Assembly: GCF_001514305.1 (NCBI RefSeq) | Contig: NZ_KQ949086.1 | Location: forward strand, 1 to 64,000 | Direction of reading: 5' to 3' | Length of the DNA: 64,000 nt | Source of the DNA: Streptomyces dysideae | GTDB lineage: Bacteria; Actinomycetota; Actinomycetes; Streptomycetales; Streptomycetaceae | Shown here: in pieces, positions 6,879 through 15,037 of the stretch | Numbering within the stretch: the first letter of the stretch is position 1 | Layout: every line of letters begins with the position of its first letter | Notes under the pieces: generated by a model | What the model was told of the DNA's origin: nothing | Databases searched by the model: none | What the model saw: the letters and a program-made list of their open reading frames with translations, nothing else | Program-made: the position numbers and the translations under genes

Positions 6879-9770
6879 TCACGGCAGGGTCTGCTCGGTC
6901 CAGATGACCTTGCCGCAGTTGGTGTACCGGGTGCCCCAGCGGGCCGCGAGCTGGGCGATCATGAACAGGCCACGGCCGTCCTCGTCGGTGGTGGCCGCCT
7001 GACGCATACGGGGCGAGGTGCTGCTGCCGTCGGACACCTCGCAGATCAGGGAACGGTCGCGCAGCAGGCGCACCTGGACCGGCCCGCTCGCGTGCCGGAT
7101 CGCGTTGGCGACCAGCTCGGAGACGATCAGTTCGGTGGCGAACTCCAGCTCTTCCAGGCCCCAGCGCCCCAGTTGCTCCGTCACCGCGGCGCGTGTCCTG
7201 CACAGGCTTGCAGGGTCGTCGCGGGGCAGGTCCCAGACGGTGACCCGATCGGCGTCCAGTGAGCGGAAGCGGGCCACGAGAAGGGCGACGTCGTCGCTGG
7301 GGTGGGCGGGCAGCAGGGCGTCCAGCACCGCGTCGCAGGTTTCCTCCGGCGGGCGGGCTGGCTGCGCGAGGGCCTCCTGCAGCAGCTTGAGTCCGACGTC
7401 GATGTCGCGGTTGCGGTCCTCGATGAGCCCGTCGCTGTAGAGGACGAGTTCGCTGCCCTCGGAGATCTCCAGTTCCATCGTCTCGAAGGGCAGCAGCCCC
7501 AGGCCCAGCGGTAGTCCGGCGGGAACCTCGGGGAACTCCACGGTGCCGTCCGGGTGGACCAGCGCGGGGAGCGGGTGGCCGGCGCGGGCCAGGACGCAGT
7601 GCCTGGATACCGGATCGTAGACCGCGTACAGACAGGTGGCTCCCACGACCCCGCTGCCGACACTCCGGCCCGTTCCCGCAAGGTCCTGGACCGCGTCCAG
7701 GCGGTCGACCAGGGCGTCGAGGCGAGAGAGGAGTTCATCGGCGGGCAGGTCGAGGGAGGAGAAGTTGTGAACGGCTGTCTGCAGGCGCCCCATCGTGGCC
7801 GCCGCATGCACGCCGTGGCCGACGACGTCCCCGACAACCAGCGCCACCCGGGCGCCGGACAGGGGAATAACGTCGTACCAGTCACCACCGACCCCCGCCC
7901 TCGAGGGCAGATAGCGGTGCGCGACCTCGACCGCGCTCTGCGAGCGCAGCCCCTGAGGGAGGAGGCTGCGCTGCAGCCCCAGGGCCAGGGTGTGCTCCCG
8001 GGCGTAGCGGCGGGCGTTGTCGATGCAGAGGGCGGCACGGGCCACCAGCTCTTCGGCGAGGGACAGGTCGTCGTCCTCGAACGGGTCGGGGCTCTGAGAG
8101 CGGAGGAAGCTGACGACCCCGAGCAGCACGCCGCGGGCCTGCATAGGCACCGTGATGAGCGAGTGGATCCCGGAACCGACGATCTTCGCGCACCGTACCG
8201 GGTCCTGGGCGAACCACCCCGGAGCCTCGGCCAGCACCGGTTCGAGCACCGACTCCTGGTGCGCCAGACTGCGGGCCTGCGGGGCGGAGGGAACGAAGCG
8301 GACCAGCTCCCCCACCTCGTACAGGTGGGATTCCTCACGAACCCCGCTCATCGCCACCCGGCGCAGCTCGTCGTGGGCCGGCACCGGTTCCTCGCCTCGC
8401 AACACGGGATCCATCAGGTCTACGGCGGCGAAGTCGGCCAGCTGCGGAACCGCCACCTCGGCCAGCTCTTCGGCGGTCCGGCGCACATCGAGGGTGGTGC
8501 CGATGCGGGTGCCGGCATCGAAGAGCAGCGCCAGTCGCCGCCGCGCCGCAACAGCGAGCCGTCCCACTCCCGGCTCGCCCAGGAGAAGCAGCCACTCGTC
8601 GGTGCCACTCCCCGGGGCTGACCGATCCGAGGCGGCCGGGGTTGGGGGCGGCTTGGGGTTCGGGACGAAGCCTTCGCCTGCCGGGGCGGGGGCCTCGCTG
8701 CTCGTGGGCAAGGCCCGGGGCGGCCCCGACCTCCGCGGAGCCCTTCGGCCGGTCGCGACCGCCAGTGAGTCCGGGGCGGAGGGGCCTGCGTCGGCGGTGC
8801 CGGAGGCGGTGCGGGCAATACGCCCCCGCAGCCCGCTGCCGGAGAGCCTGGCCTCGACCGCGATACCCATCTGGCCGGAGGGGCCGGTAACCGGCCGGCA
8901 CCGGAGCGTCGCCACCTGGCCGCAGGAGAGCATCACCTCGGTGGTGACCCGGTGAGAGGAGGAGATCAGTTCCGCGGCTTTCTCCCGCAACCGCGCATGA
9001 TCGCTGCGATCGAGAACCTCGCCGATCGTCGGGGGGACGCCGAGCGTCACCGGTCCCGAGACCGGCGGGCCGACCGGCAACCGACCGTGGTGGCGCGTCC
9101 GCAGGAACGCCCTGACAAGCTCCCGCTCCCTCTCCGTGGCCTGTTCGGCCAGGCGCTTCTCTATCTCCGCGGCGGCCCTGGACACGGTGGTCAGCATGGC
9201 GGGATCGGCTTCGGTCCGCCAGCACGTGAAGTCCAGGACGCCTTCGATGTGCCCGCTCAGAGGGTTACGGACAGGGGCTCCGGCGCAGGCGAAAGGCTCC
9301 ATCCCCTGGGCGAAGTGCTCGCGGCCGAGGATGTAGCAGGGGCGGCGGTCCGCCAGCGCGGTGCCGATGCCGTTGGTTCCGGCTATCGGCTCTGCGAAGG
9401 TGAATCCCACGGCGAGCTGGACCGCGTCGAGGTCCTTGTTGAGTTTCGGGTCACCGGCCCGGCGCTGGAGCACTCTGCCGCGCTCGTCGCTGAGGATCAC
9501 GCTCACGTTCGTTTCGGAGACCGCGGACTCCAGCTGCTCGAGCACGGGGCCGGCCGCGCGGAGAAGTCGCCCCTCCGGGTCCACACCCTCCTGGTAGGGA
9601 ATCTCAAGCCGGTCGGGCTCCAGTCCGAAGAACTTGCAGCGCCGCCAGGAGGCGAGAATCCCGCTCCTGACCCCCGGCTCGACCGGGCCACCGGCCAGGA
9701 AGCTCTCGTAGGCGCTGCTTAGACCGCTCAGGTCAACCTCCGATACCGGCACCCGAACCACACTCCTCAC
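6879..9770 (-). CDS. GAF-GAF-SpoIIE phosphatase-HATPase fusion regulator
   Basis: A 963-residue soluble multidomain protein. Residues 1-220 resemble the N-terminal GAF region of AcoR-type activators (ILASWRRCKFFGLEP, then IAGTNGIGTAL, with CYILGREHF). A low-complexity linker follows (about 320-380), then a second GAF domain (about 420-590, IGTTLDVRRTAEELAEVAVP), a SpoIIE/PP2C phosphatase (about 610-800, GVGGDWYDVIPLSG and VGDVVGHGVHAAATMG) and a C-terminal RsbW-like HATPase (about 830-960, LIVSELVANAIRHASG, DEDGRGLFMI). Such proteins control anti-sigma-factor antagonists by phosphorylation. The start could be the GTG at 9770 or an in-frame GTG a few codons later. It is convergent with the exchanger gene (8-bp gap). 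No anti-sigma or antagonist gene lies nearby, so the target is unknown. Confidence 0.9.
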   Translation of the reverse strand: MRSVVRVPVSEVDLSGLSSAYESFLAGGPVEPGVRSGILASWRRCKFFGLEPDRLEIPYQEGVDPEGRLLRAAGPVLEQLESAVSETNVSVILSDERGRVLQRRAGDPKLNKDLDAVQLAVGFTFAEPIAGTNGIGTALADRRPCYILGREHFAQGMEPFACAGAPVRNPLSGHIEGVLDFTCWRTEADPAMLTTVSRAAAEIEKRLAEQATERERELVRAFLRTRHHGRLPVGPPVSGPVTLGVPPTIGEVLDRSDHARLREKAAELISSSHRVTTEVMLSCGQVATLRCRPVTGPSGQMGIAVEARLSGSGLRGRIARTASGTADAGPSAPDSLAVATGRRAPRRSGPPRALPTSSEAPAPAGEGFVPNPKPPPTPAASDRSAPGSGTDEWLLLLGEPGVGRLAVAARRRLALLFDAGTRIGTTLDVRRTAEELAEVAVPQLADFAAVDLMDPVLRGEEPVPAHDELRRVAMSGVREESHLYEVGELVRFVPSAPQARSLAHQESVLEPVLAEAPGWFAQDPVRCAKIVGSGIHSLITVPMQARGVLLGVVSFLRSQSPDPFEDDDLSLAEELVARAALCIDNARRYAREHTLALGLQRSLLPQGLRSQSAVEVAHRYLPSRAGVGGDWYDVIPLSGARVALVVGDVVGHGVHAAATMGRLQTAVHNFSSLDLPADELLSRLDALVDRLDAVQDLAGTGRSVGSGVVGATCLYAVYDPVSRHCVLARAGHPLPALVHPDGTVEFPEVPAGLPLGLGLLPFETMELEISEGSELVLYSDGLIEDRNRDIDVGLKLLQEALAQPARPPEETCDAVLDALLPAHPSDDVALLVARFRSLDADRVTVWDLPRDDPASLCRTRAAVTEQLGRWGLEELEFATELIVSELVANAIRHASGPVQVRLLRDRSLICEVSDGSSTSPRMRQAATTDEDGRGLFMIAQLAARWGTRYTNCGKVIWTEQTLP

Positions 9771-9882
9771 CGGATCGTGGCGCCACGCTCACCATGTGGA
9801 TTCGACTGGTTTGACAATCAAAATTCCCACTCGATTATGGTTTTTCATATGCTACATCCGTATTTACGGCATTCCCAGTGGG

Positions 9883-10354
9883 TCAAGCAGCGCCACCGGG
9901 GCGGCGGTAGGTAACGGCGGCGAGCCGCCTGCCCGAGACGGTGTAGCACTCCGCCGGAGCCGTGATCCCGAATTCTTCGACGAGACGGTTCATGAAGTTG
10001 AACAGCGCGCACACCTCACCGCGTCGTGCAACGCCCGCTCGTCCCACCCGACGGCGAACACCGCCTCGCGTCCTCGGCGGTGACCCGGCTCGGGCTCTGC
10101 GTGAGCGTGCGGACGTAACTCAGCAACGGTTTGAGCCGATCATCGACGGGCGCGGACGGGAGATCCGTCAGCAGCGCTGTGAGCGTGGCCTCGTCGAGGC
10201 CAAACGAGCGACGGCGAGCGGCGACGGGCCGCGCGTCAGCGCCTGATGGCCGTCGAGCAGGGGCCGGGCTGTGGCCGGATAGGCCTTGGAACACCTGCAA
10301 CAGGGCCGCGTCCGCCGGCAGCGACGGTACGTTCCCTCCCCATACGAGCCCCAT
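9883..10354 (-). pseudogene. Broken carboxymuconolactone decarboxylase/AhpD-like gene
   Basis: Reading this strand in three frames gives a recognisable AhpD/CMD-family protein: LPADAALLQVFQ, then (other frame) AYPATARPLLDGHQAL, then FGLDEATLTALLTDLPSAP with VDDRLKPLLSYVRTLT, then (shifted) VFAVGWDERALHDAV, then (shifted) VCALFNFMNRLVEEFGI. At least three single-base frameshifts are needed. The stretch between PSPLAV and FGLDEA, where the family carries its CxxC redox motif, appears deleted. The gene is therefore dead and would lack its active site. It forms the left edge of the decaying mer region. Confidence 0.75.
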
Positions 10355-10516
10355 ACAAGGCGTTACAAGACGCGTGCTAAGCGTGGTACAGACAGACGTC
10401 TTCCCCCGTCAGCTCCGCTCCGCGCCAGCGCCTGACCGGCCTCGGGTCGGCGATCACCGGGCCGTGCTTCCGCACCGGCCGACGGCGCGGAAGTTCATGC
10501 TCCCCGCTCGTCCCCC

Positions 10517-10706
10517 TCATGCCCAGCGGATACGGCGGGGCTCTCGGCGACCACACGGCGCAGCGGCCTCGGTGTCCGGCATGGCGGCCAGCGCGCTGCG
10601 CATCTCTTCCTCGCTGACCTGCAGGGCACGCAGCGGTGAGAAGGTGACACCGGTGGCGCGGCTGACGGCGCCGGTGAAGCGCGTGCTGGATGTCGGTGGT
10701 GTCCAC
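10517..10706 (-). pseudogene. merB (organomercurial lyase) N-terminal remnant
   Basis: A GTG-started frame VDTTDIQ followed, after a one-base shift, by RFTGAVSRATG, SPLRAL and VSEEEMRSALAAMPDTE. The last block resembles the N-terminal winged-helix region of alkylmercury lyase (MerB), where an LAAMPDTEYDE-like motif is typical. The rest of MerB, including its catalytic cysteines, is missing. The fragment starts 17 bp after the merR remnant on the same strand. I assign it from motif memory plus mer context, so the identity is moderately secure and the loss of function is clear. Confidence 0.5.
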
Positions 10707-10722
10707 GACGGATTCCGTCCCT

Positions 10723-11229
10723 TCACCAGCGGTTCTCCGATGCCGTCCGACCGGTAGGGGTCTGCCCCCCGGGGTGAGGGTCAAGTCCGCGCAGCACAGT
10801 GGGGTCGCCGACGAAGCACTTGTCGTCGTCGGCCAGGTCCGCCTGGTGCGCGGCCTCGAACTCCTCGATCCGGCGCACTGTCTCCTGCTGGGCGGCGATG
10901 CTCCCCCAGAGGGGGTACCCCCAGCTCGAGGCGCTCCCGCGACTGGCGCAGCAGCTCGGTCAGGCCAGCTGCGGGCCCTCGCCAACCCGGCGGGCACCAG
11001 TCAGCTCGCGGATCTACGCCACGGTCAGGCCCATACCGCGCAGCTCACCGATTCACCGCACGCACCACAGCGCGTCAGTGGTGTACAGCCGGTAGTTGGC
11101 CGAGCTGCGGCCAAGGGTGTAGATCAGCCCGAGGTCGGTGTACTCGCGCAACGTCTGGACCGGCACGCCGGTGCGGCGAGACAGCTCGCCCACCGTCATC
11201 GACCGGGAAACCTCCGTACGCATGGCCAT
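10723..11229 (-). pseudogene. Broken MerR-family regulator
   Basis: The N-terminal MerR helix-turn-helix is intact: MTVGELSRRTGVPVQTLREY and IYTLGRSSANYRLYTTDAL. The frame then meets a stop immediately after ALWCVR. Continuing in frame reveals IGELRGMGLTVA, IRELTGA and RRVGEGPQLA with further stops, and after a G/C-rich palindromic patch the dimerisation helix IEEFEAAHQADLADDDKC. There are therefore several nonsense changes. The AAHQADLADDDKC stretch near the end contains a cysteine, as metal-sensing MerR proteins do. It lies between the merA and merB relics. A truncated HTH peptide could still be made, but it would not dimerise normally. Confidence 0.7.
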
Positions 11230-11246
11230 CCCCGCTCCCCCTTTCC

Positions 11247-11960
11247 TCAGCCGGCGCAGCAGGACAGTTTGGCGACGTCGGCGGTGTAGGTCTGGGCGGC
11301 GAGCTTGAGTGCCTCGGCCATGGTCAGGTACGGCGCCCAGGTGTGGGCGAGCTGGTCGACCGTGAGCCCGGCAGTCAGGGCGTAGGTGGCGGCGGTGATC
11401 ACTTCGAACGGGGGCCAGCCGCTCCAGGGCCTCGATCACGGTGACCTGGGTGCCCAGACGGGCGAAGAGCTGGGCCTGTTCCAGACCGACGGCGTTGCCG
11501 CCGACGACGAGCAGCGACTCGGGCAGGGTGCCGAGTTCCATGGCGGTGGTGGAGGTCAGGTAGCCGGCCTCCTCCAAGCCGTCGATGGGCGGCGCCCAGG
11601 GGGCGGAGCCGGTGGCGATGAGGTATTGGGCGGCCTCGATCCGCCGACCGCCGCCACCGCTCAGCGCCACATCCAAGGCAGGCCCGTCGCTGTTCCCGGT
11701 GAAGGCGGCGGTGCCGTTGACGGTCTCGAAGCCGTAGCCATCCGCCAAGTCCAGGTACTTCTCCTCGCACAACTGCTCGACCAGGGCGTCCTTGCCACCG
11801 ATCAGCTCCGGAAAGCCCACTGACAGGCGGACCGGCTCCAGGCCGGGGAACCGTCCGGCGGCTGCGGCGGTGTGCCGGGCGTCTGCGGCGGCAAGCAGTG
11901 CCTTGGAGGGCACCCAGCCGGTGTTCACGCAAGTGCCGCCGGTGGCGCCAGGGCGTCCGG
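11247..11960 (-). pseudogene. merA (mercuric reductase) remnant with internal deletion
   Basis: The frame encodes the flavin disulfide-reductase core: GGTCVNTGWVPSKALLAA, then LIATGSAPWAPPIDGLEEAG, GTLPESLLVVGGNAVGLEQA and TQVTVIEALERLAP. Right after this it jumps out of frame into the MerA C-terminus (VITAATYALTAGLTVDQLAH, then KLSCCAG and stop), so the NADPH/interface middle of the protein is deleted. The redox pair reads CVNTGW rather than CVNxGC, so the second active-site cysteine is lost. The N-terminal FAD-binding segment is also absent. The terminal vicinal cysteines that identify MerA remain. It is clearly non-functional. Confidence 0.85.
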
Positions 11961-11994
11961 CGCCATCGGCACGGCCCTCACCTGAATCGGCGCC

Positions 11995-12255
11995 GTGGTT
12001 GTGGTGATCGTCTGTTGTGCGGGCCCTGCCCCTGCACTGATCGCCGCGGGCGCCCTCGGCGTACTGGGTGCCCGGCTGTCCGACCCGTGGGTGATCGCCG
12101 CCGCCGTCGGGGTGACGGCCGCCGCGGCCGGCGTCGCTGTGCGCCGTCGGCGGACCGGCCGCGCCGCCTGCTGCCCGCCCACCAATCAGGCACCGCGTAC
12201 CGACGACCGGGCGCGCCCACGTCACCCGGTCGGCGAGGAAGGCCAGGGCGGATGA
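11995..12255 (+). CDS. MerT/MerF-like mercury transport protein, probably N-truncated
   Basis: An 86-residue ORF with two hydrophobic helices. The first begins IVCCAGPAPALIAAGAL and carries the vicinal cysteine pair of mercuric transporters; the second is WVIAAAVGVTAAAAGVAV. A second CC pair (RAACCPPTN) follows in the basic tail. An in-frame TGA lies just before the GTG and no ribosome-binding site is seen, so the original N-terminus seems to have been lost with the 5' end of the divergent merA relic 35 bp away. It is compatible with a Hg(II) uptake protein, but it probably survives only as a remnant. Confidence 0.5.
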   Translation: MVVVIVCCAGPAPALIAAGALGVLGARLSDPWVIAAAVGVTAAAAGVAVRRRRTGRAACCPPTNQAPRTDDRARPRHPVGEEGQGG

Positions 12256-12420
12256 CGTCCGTGCGCCGCCGCGACCTCCCGCGCGCCGACCACCACCCTG
12301 CCGCCGTCAGTCAGTGAGGTTGTCGGCCCTGAGATGCGGTGGAAGGTGACAGTAGATCAGGTGTTTCTGCCGAGGGAACCCGGACCGCGGTCTTCGACGG
12401 ACGGCGCTACGGGCATGGGG

Positions 12421-13473
12421 TCATTCGGTGTCCCGTTCGCCGGGTAGCGGCCGGCGACCGAGCGTACGGGGTGGCGAGAGGCTGGTCACCACCTCGGTGA
12501 GGACAGTGCATGCCTCCTCGATCTTCTGATACGTGTTGTCCCGCTCGGCAACGATGGCCGCCAGCAACAGGGTGCTCAGCGCAGCCGCGCCGTTGAGTGC
12601 CTGCAGGGTGACCATGTTCTCGACGATGCCGTGGCCCGCGAACGGCCCGCGGCGATCGGTGGCGGCCACAACAGTGAGAACGGACAGCAGCAGCACGCAC
12701 GGCGCGGCGCCGACCAGCCGGGTGCGCAATGCCGCCCAGATCAGCAACGGGAAGACCAGAAACAGCAAAGGGAGCGGACTGTTCGTGACAGCGGTCGTGA
12801 CGGCCGCCGTGGCGGCCATCAGCACCGCGGGCTCGGCCCACCCCCTCATGTCGGGCCACCAGGCGGTGCGCAGGCTGAGCAGCACCGGCGTGACCACCAG
12901 TACCCCCATCGCGTCCCCGGTCCACCACGCGGACCAGGACGCCCAGAACTCGCTCGCGGAGAGCCCACCAGTGAGCACCAGCGTTCCGCTCCCCACTCCG
13001 GAGCTGATCAGCATCCCGGCGAAGGCGCCCCCGAAGACCAGCGCCAGGCCGTCTCTGAGCCGGTCGAGCTCGATCCGGAAACCGAAGAACCGCAGGAGCA
13101 GGTAGGAGCAGAGCGGGCCCGCCGTATTGCCGGCGGCGATCGCGAGGGCGCCGGGGCCCAGCGGCCCGAGGGTCGCCATGACCAGGAGGGCGCCCAGCGC
13201 GATCCCCGGCCAGACGCGGACACCGGCGAGCAGCAGGCAGGCGAGGGCCACACCGGTGGGCGGCCACAGCGGCGTGACGCGTGCGCCCGCGATGACCACC
13301 TGTTCCAGCAGGCCGAGTTTCCCGGTCGTGGCGTACGCGACGGCGACGACAAGGATCGCGAGCCCCGTAGCGGCTGGGCGCCGCAGTCCCTCGGATCGCA
13401 CCACGCCCGCCATCAGACAACGGCCCGCGCCCGAAGCGGGCCGTGACACGCGGGGCCGCACCCGGTCGCTCAC
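12421..13473 (-). CDS. MASE1-domain membrane protein
   Basis: A 350-residue protein with eight or more transmembrane helices matching the MASE1 sensor domain: LEQVVIAGARVTPLWPPTGVALA (residues about 56-78) is the typical MASE1 signature, followed by WPGIALGALLVM, IAAGNTAGPLCSYLLLRFFG and WWTGDAMGVLVVTPVLL. No cytoplasmic output domain follows; the protein ends with a short amphipathic tail. The GTG start overlaps the stop of the upstream phosphatase gene (GTGA), so the two are translationally coupled. MASE1 is usually fused to kinase, GGDEF or phosphatase outputs. I infer that it senses a signal for the phosphatase encoded just before it. Confidence 0.85.
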   Translation of the reverse strand: MSDRVRPRVSRPASGAGRCLMAGVVRSEGLRRPAATGLAILVVAVAYATTGKLGLLEQVVIAGARVTPLWPPTGVALACLLLAGVRVWPGIALGALLVMATLGPLGPGALAIAAGNTAGPLCSYLLLRFFGFRIELDRLRDGLALVFGGAFAGMLISSGVGSGTLVLTGGLSASEFWASWSAWWTGDAMGVLVVTPVLLSLRTAWWPDMRGWAEPAVLMAATAAVTTAVTNSPLPLLFLVFPLLIWAALRTRLVGAAPCVLLLSVLTVVAATDRRGPFAGHGIVENMVTLQALNGAAALSTLLLAAIVAERDNTYQKIEEACTVLTEVVTSLSPPRTLGRRPLPGERDTE

Positions 13474-14285
13474 CCGTCGTGGCGCAGGACCAGCACCGCC
13501 GCGTCGTCAGCGTGCCCCGTCAGGTCGGCCACTGCGATGACCCGGGCCGCCAGTTCGGCCGGGGCGCCGTCCGCCCCGGCCCGGACAATCCGTAGCACGT
13601 GCCCCAGCCCGGCCTCTATCGGGAAGGCCGGCCCCTCCAGCACTCCGTCCGTGACCAGGACGAACGCTCCGCGCCCGGACAACCGGTGACGGGTGACCGG
13701 GAAGATTGCACCGGGCACGATGCCCAGGGGGACACCTCCCTCGTCCTCGGCGATGCCGCCGTGCCCGTCGACCGTCGCCCAGATGGCGGGGACGTGGCCG
13801 GCCCGCGCGCCGACCAGCTCCCGAGTGGCCGGGTCGAAGCGGAGAAAGCTGCAGGTCGCGAAGAGGTCGCTGTCCATCGACACGAGCAGATCGTTGGTGC
13901 AGCTGAGCACCTCACCGGGGTCGGTGGTGAACGCGGTCGCCGCACGCAGGCCGATGCGCACCTGCCCCATGAAGGCCACCGCCTCCACGTCGTGGCCCTG
14001 GACGTCGCCGATCGAGAACCCCAGCGACCCGTCCGGCATCAGGAAGCCGTCGTACCAGTCGCCGCCGATGTCCAGTCCGGTCCGAGCGGGCGCGTAGTTG
14101 GCAGCCACCCGCAGCCCGAGCAGTTCGGGGAGGGAGCCCGGCAGCATCTCGCGCTGCAGGACCTCGGCCAGCTCGATCCGGGCCCGCTGCAGCTCCGCCC
14201 GTTCCCGCGCCTGGGTCGTGAGCCGCCCGAGTTCGGCCAGCAGGTCGTCGGCGCTCACGGGCCGATGGGAACGACGCCGGAACAT
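13470..14285 (-). CDS. SpoIIE-family PP2C serine phosphatase
   Basis: A 271-residue phosphatase. After an N-terminal alpha-helical linker (RRSHRPVSADDLLAELGRLT) come the PP2C motifs: APARTGLDIGGDWYDGFLMP, IGDVQGHDVEAVAFMGQVR, FATCSFLRFDPATRELVGAR with AGHVPAIW, VLVTDGVLEG, and HADDAAVLVLR at the end. The Mg/Mn-binding aspartates are present in GGDWYD, GDVQGHD, TDG and ADDAA. The frame is open further upstream, but the ATG at 14285 has GGAGGGG at ideal spacing, so I use it. It probably dephosphorylates an anti-sigma-factor antagonist. It is coupled to the downstream MASE1 gene, suggesting a split membrane-sensing phosphatase. Confidence 0.9.
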   Translation of the reverse strand: MFRRRSHRPVSADDLLAELGRLTTQARERAELQRARIELAEVLQREMLPGSLPELLGLRVAANYAPARTGLDIGGDWYDGFLMPDGSLGFSIGDVQGHDVEAVAFMGQVRIGLRAATAFTTDPGEVLSCTNDLLVSMDSDLFATCSFLRFDPATRELVGARAGHVPAIWATVDGHGGIAEDEGGVPLGIVPGAIFPVTRHRLSGRGAFVLVTDGVLEGPAFPIEAGLGHVLRIVRAGADGAPAELAARVIAVADLTGHADDAAVLVLRHDG

Positions 14286-15037
14286 TGCCCCTCCGAGGCA
14301 GGTCGGGCCATGAGCCGCCACTCGATACCACGCGAACGGCGAAAGATCGACTCTCTCCCGGGCTTGGGGCTCGTGGTCCATTGCCGGTCAGCGGCCTGCC
14401 CGGGCGGAGAAGGCTCTGAGCAGACCGTGCGCCCGATCGTAGTGCCGCTCCTCGCCGGGCGCCCGCTGAGCCAGAAGGGCAAGGCATCTGCGGCACCCGG
14501 GTTCCCGTCCTGCGGGCAGGACTTCCGCGGTGAGCCAGGGTGCCCTTCTCCCCCTCCGGCCACGCAGGCGGCGACACTGCTTGCGCACCGCGGTCAACTG
14601 CGCGGTTCCCGGTGCAGACAGCCCCAGCACGTGCGGCGCGCTTCGCGCAGCCCACGCTTCTCTCCTCGCGGTGTAGCACGCGGCGGACCGCGCCGTGCCG
14701 GGCGGCCGATCCCCGGGGGCCAAGGATGATGGCGCTATTTGAAAACGGGTCTGGACGGAATTTCGTGACGGGTCGCAGGGATGTTGTCGAGAGGTGGTGC
14801 CAAGGGCAGCAGCGTCGGCGGTGCGGTGGTCGGATACCCCGTGTCACCCACGGCGAGTGCCGCCTCCGCGAGCGCGGCCGGACCCGCCGCACGCACCCGT
14901 GGCCGATCGGAAGACCCTGTTCATAAGCGCCCGCGCGGTGCTCACGGAGTTCCCGGTCCGCAGGCGTCGTCTTCGCTCTCTCCGGTTCTGCGTCATCGGC
15001 CGCCCTTTTCACCGACAGGAGTCGGCCGTTGAACGCA
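14286..15037. other. 750-bp stretch without a secure gene
   Basis: No confident gene. A minus-strand frame at 14388-14723 (111 codons) contains WLTAEVLPAGREPGCRRC and four cysteines; it could be a small zinc-binding protein or the end of a degraded gene, but it has no recognisable full-length family. The promoter of the phosphatase/MASE1 pair must lie between about 14286 and 14400. Confidence 0.35.
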
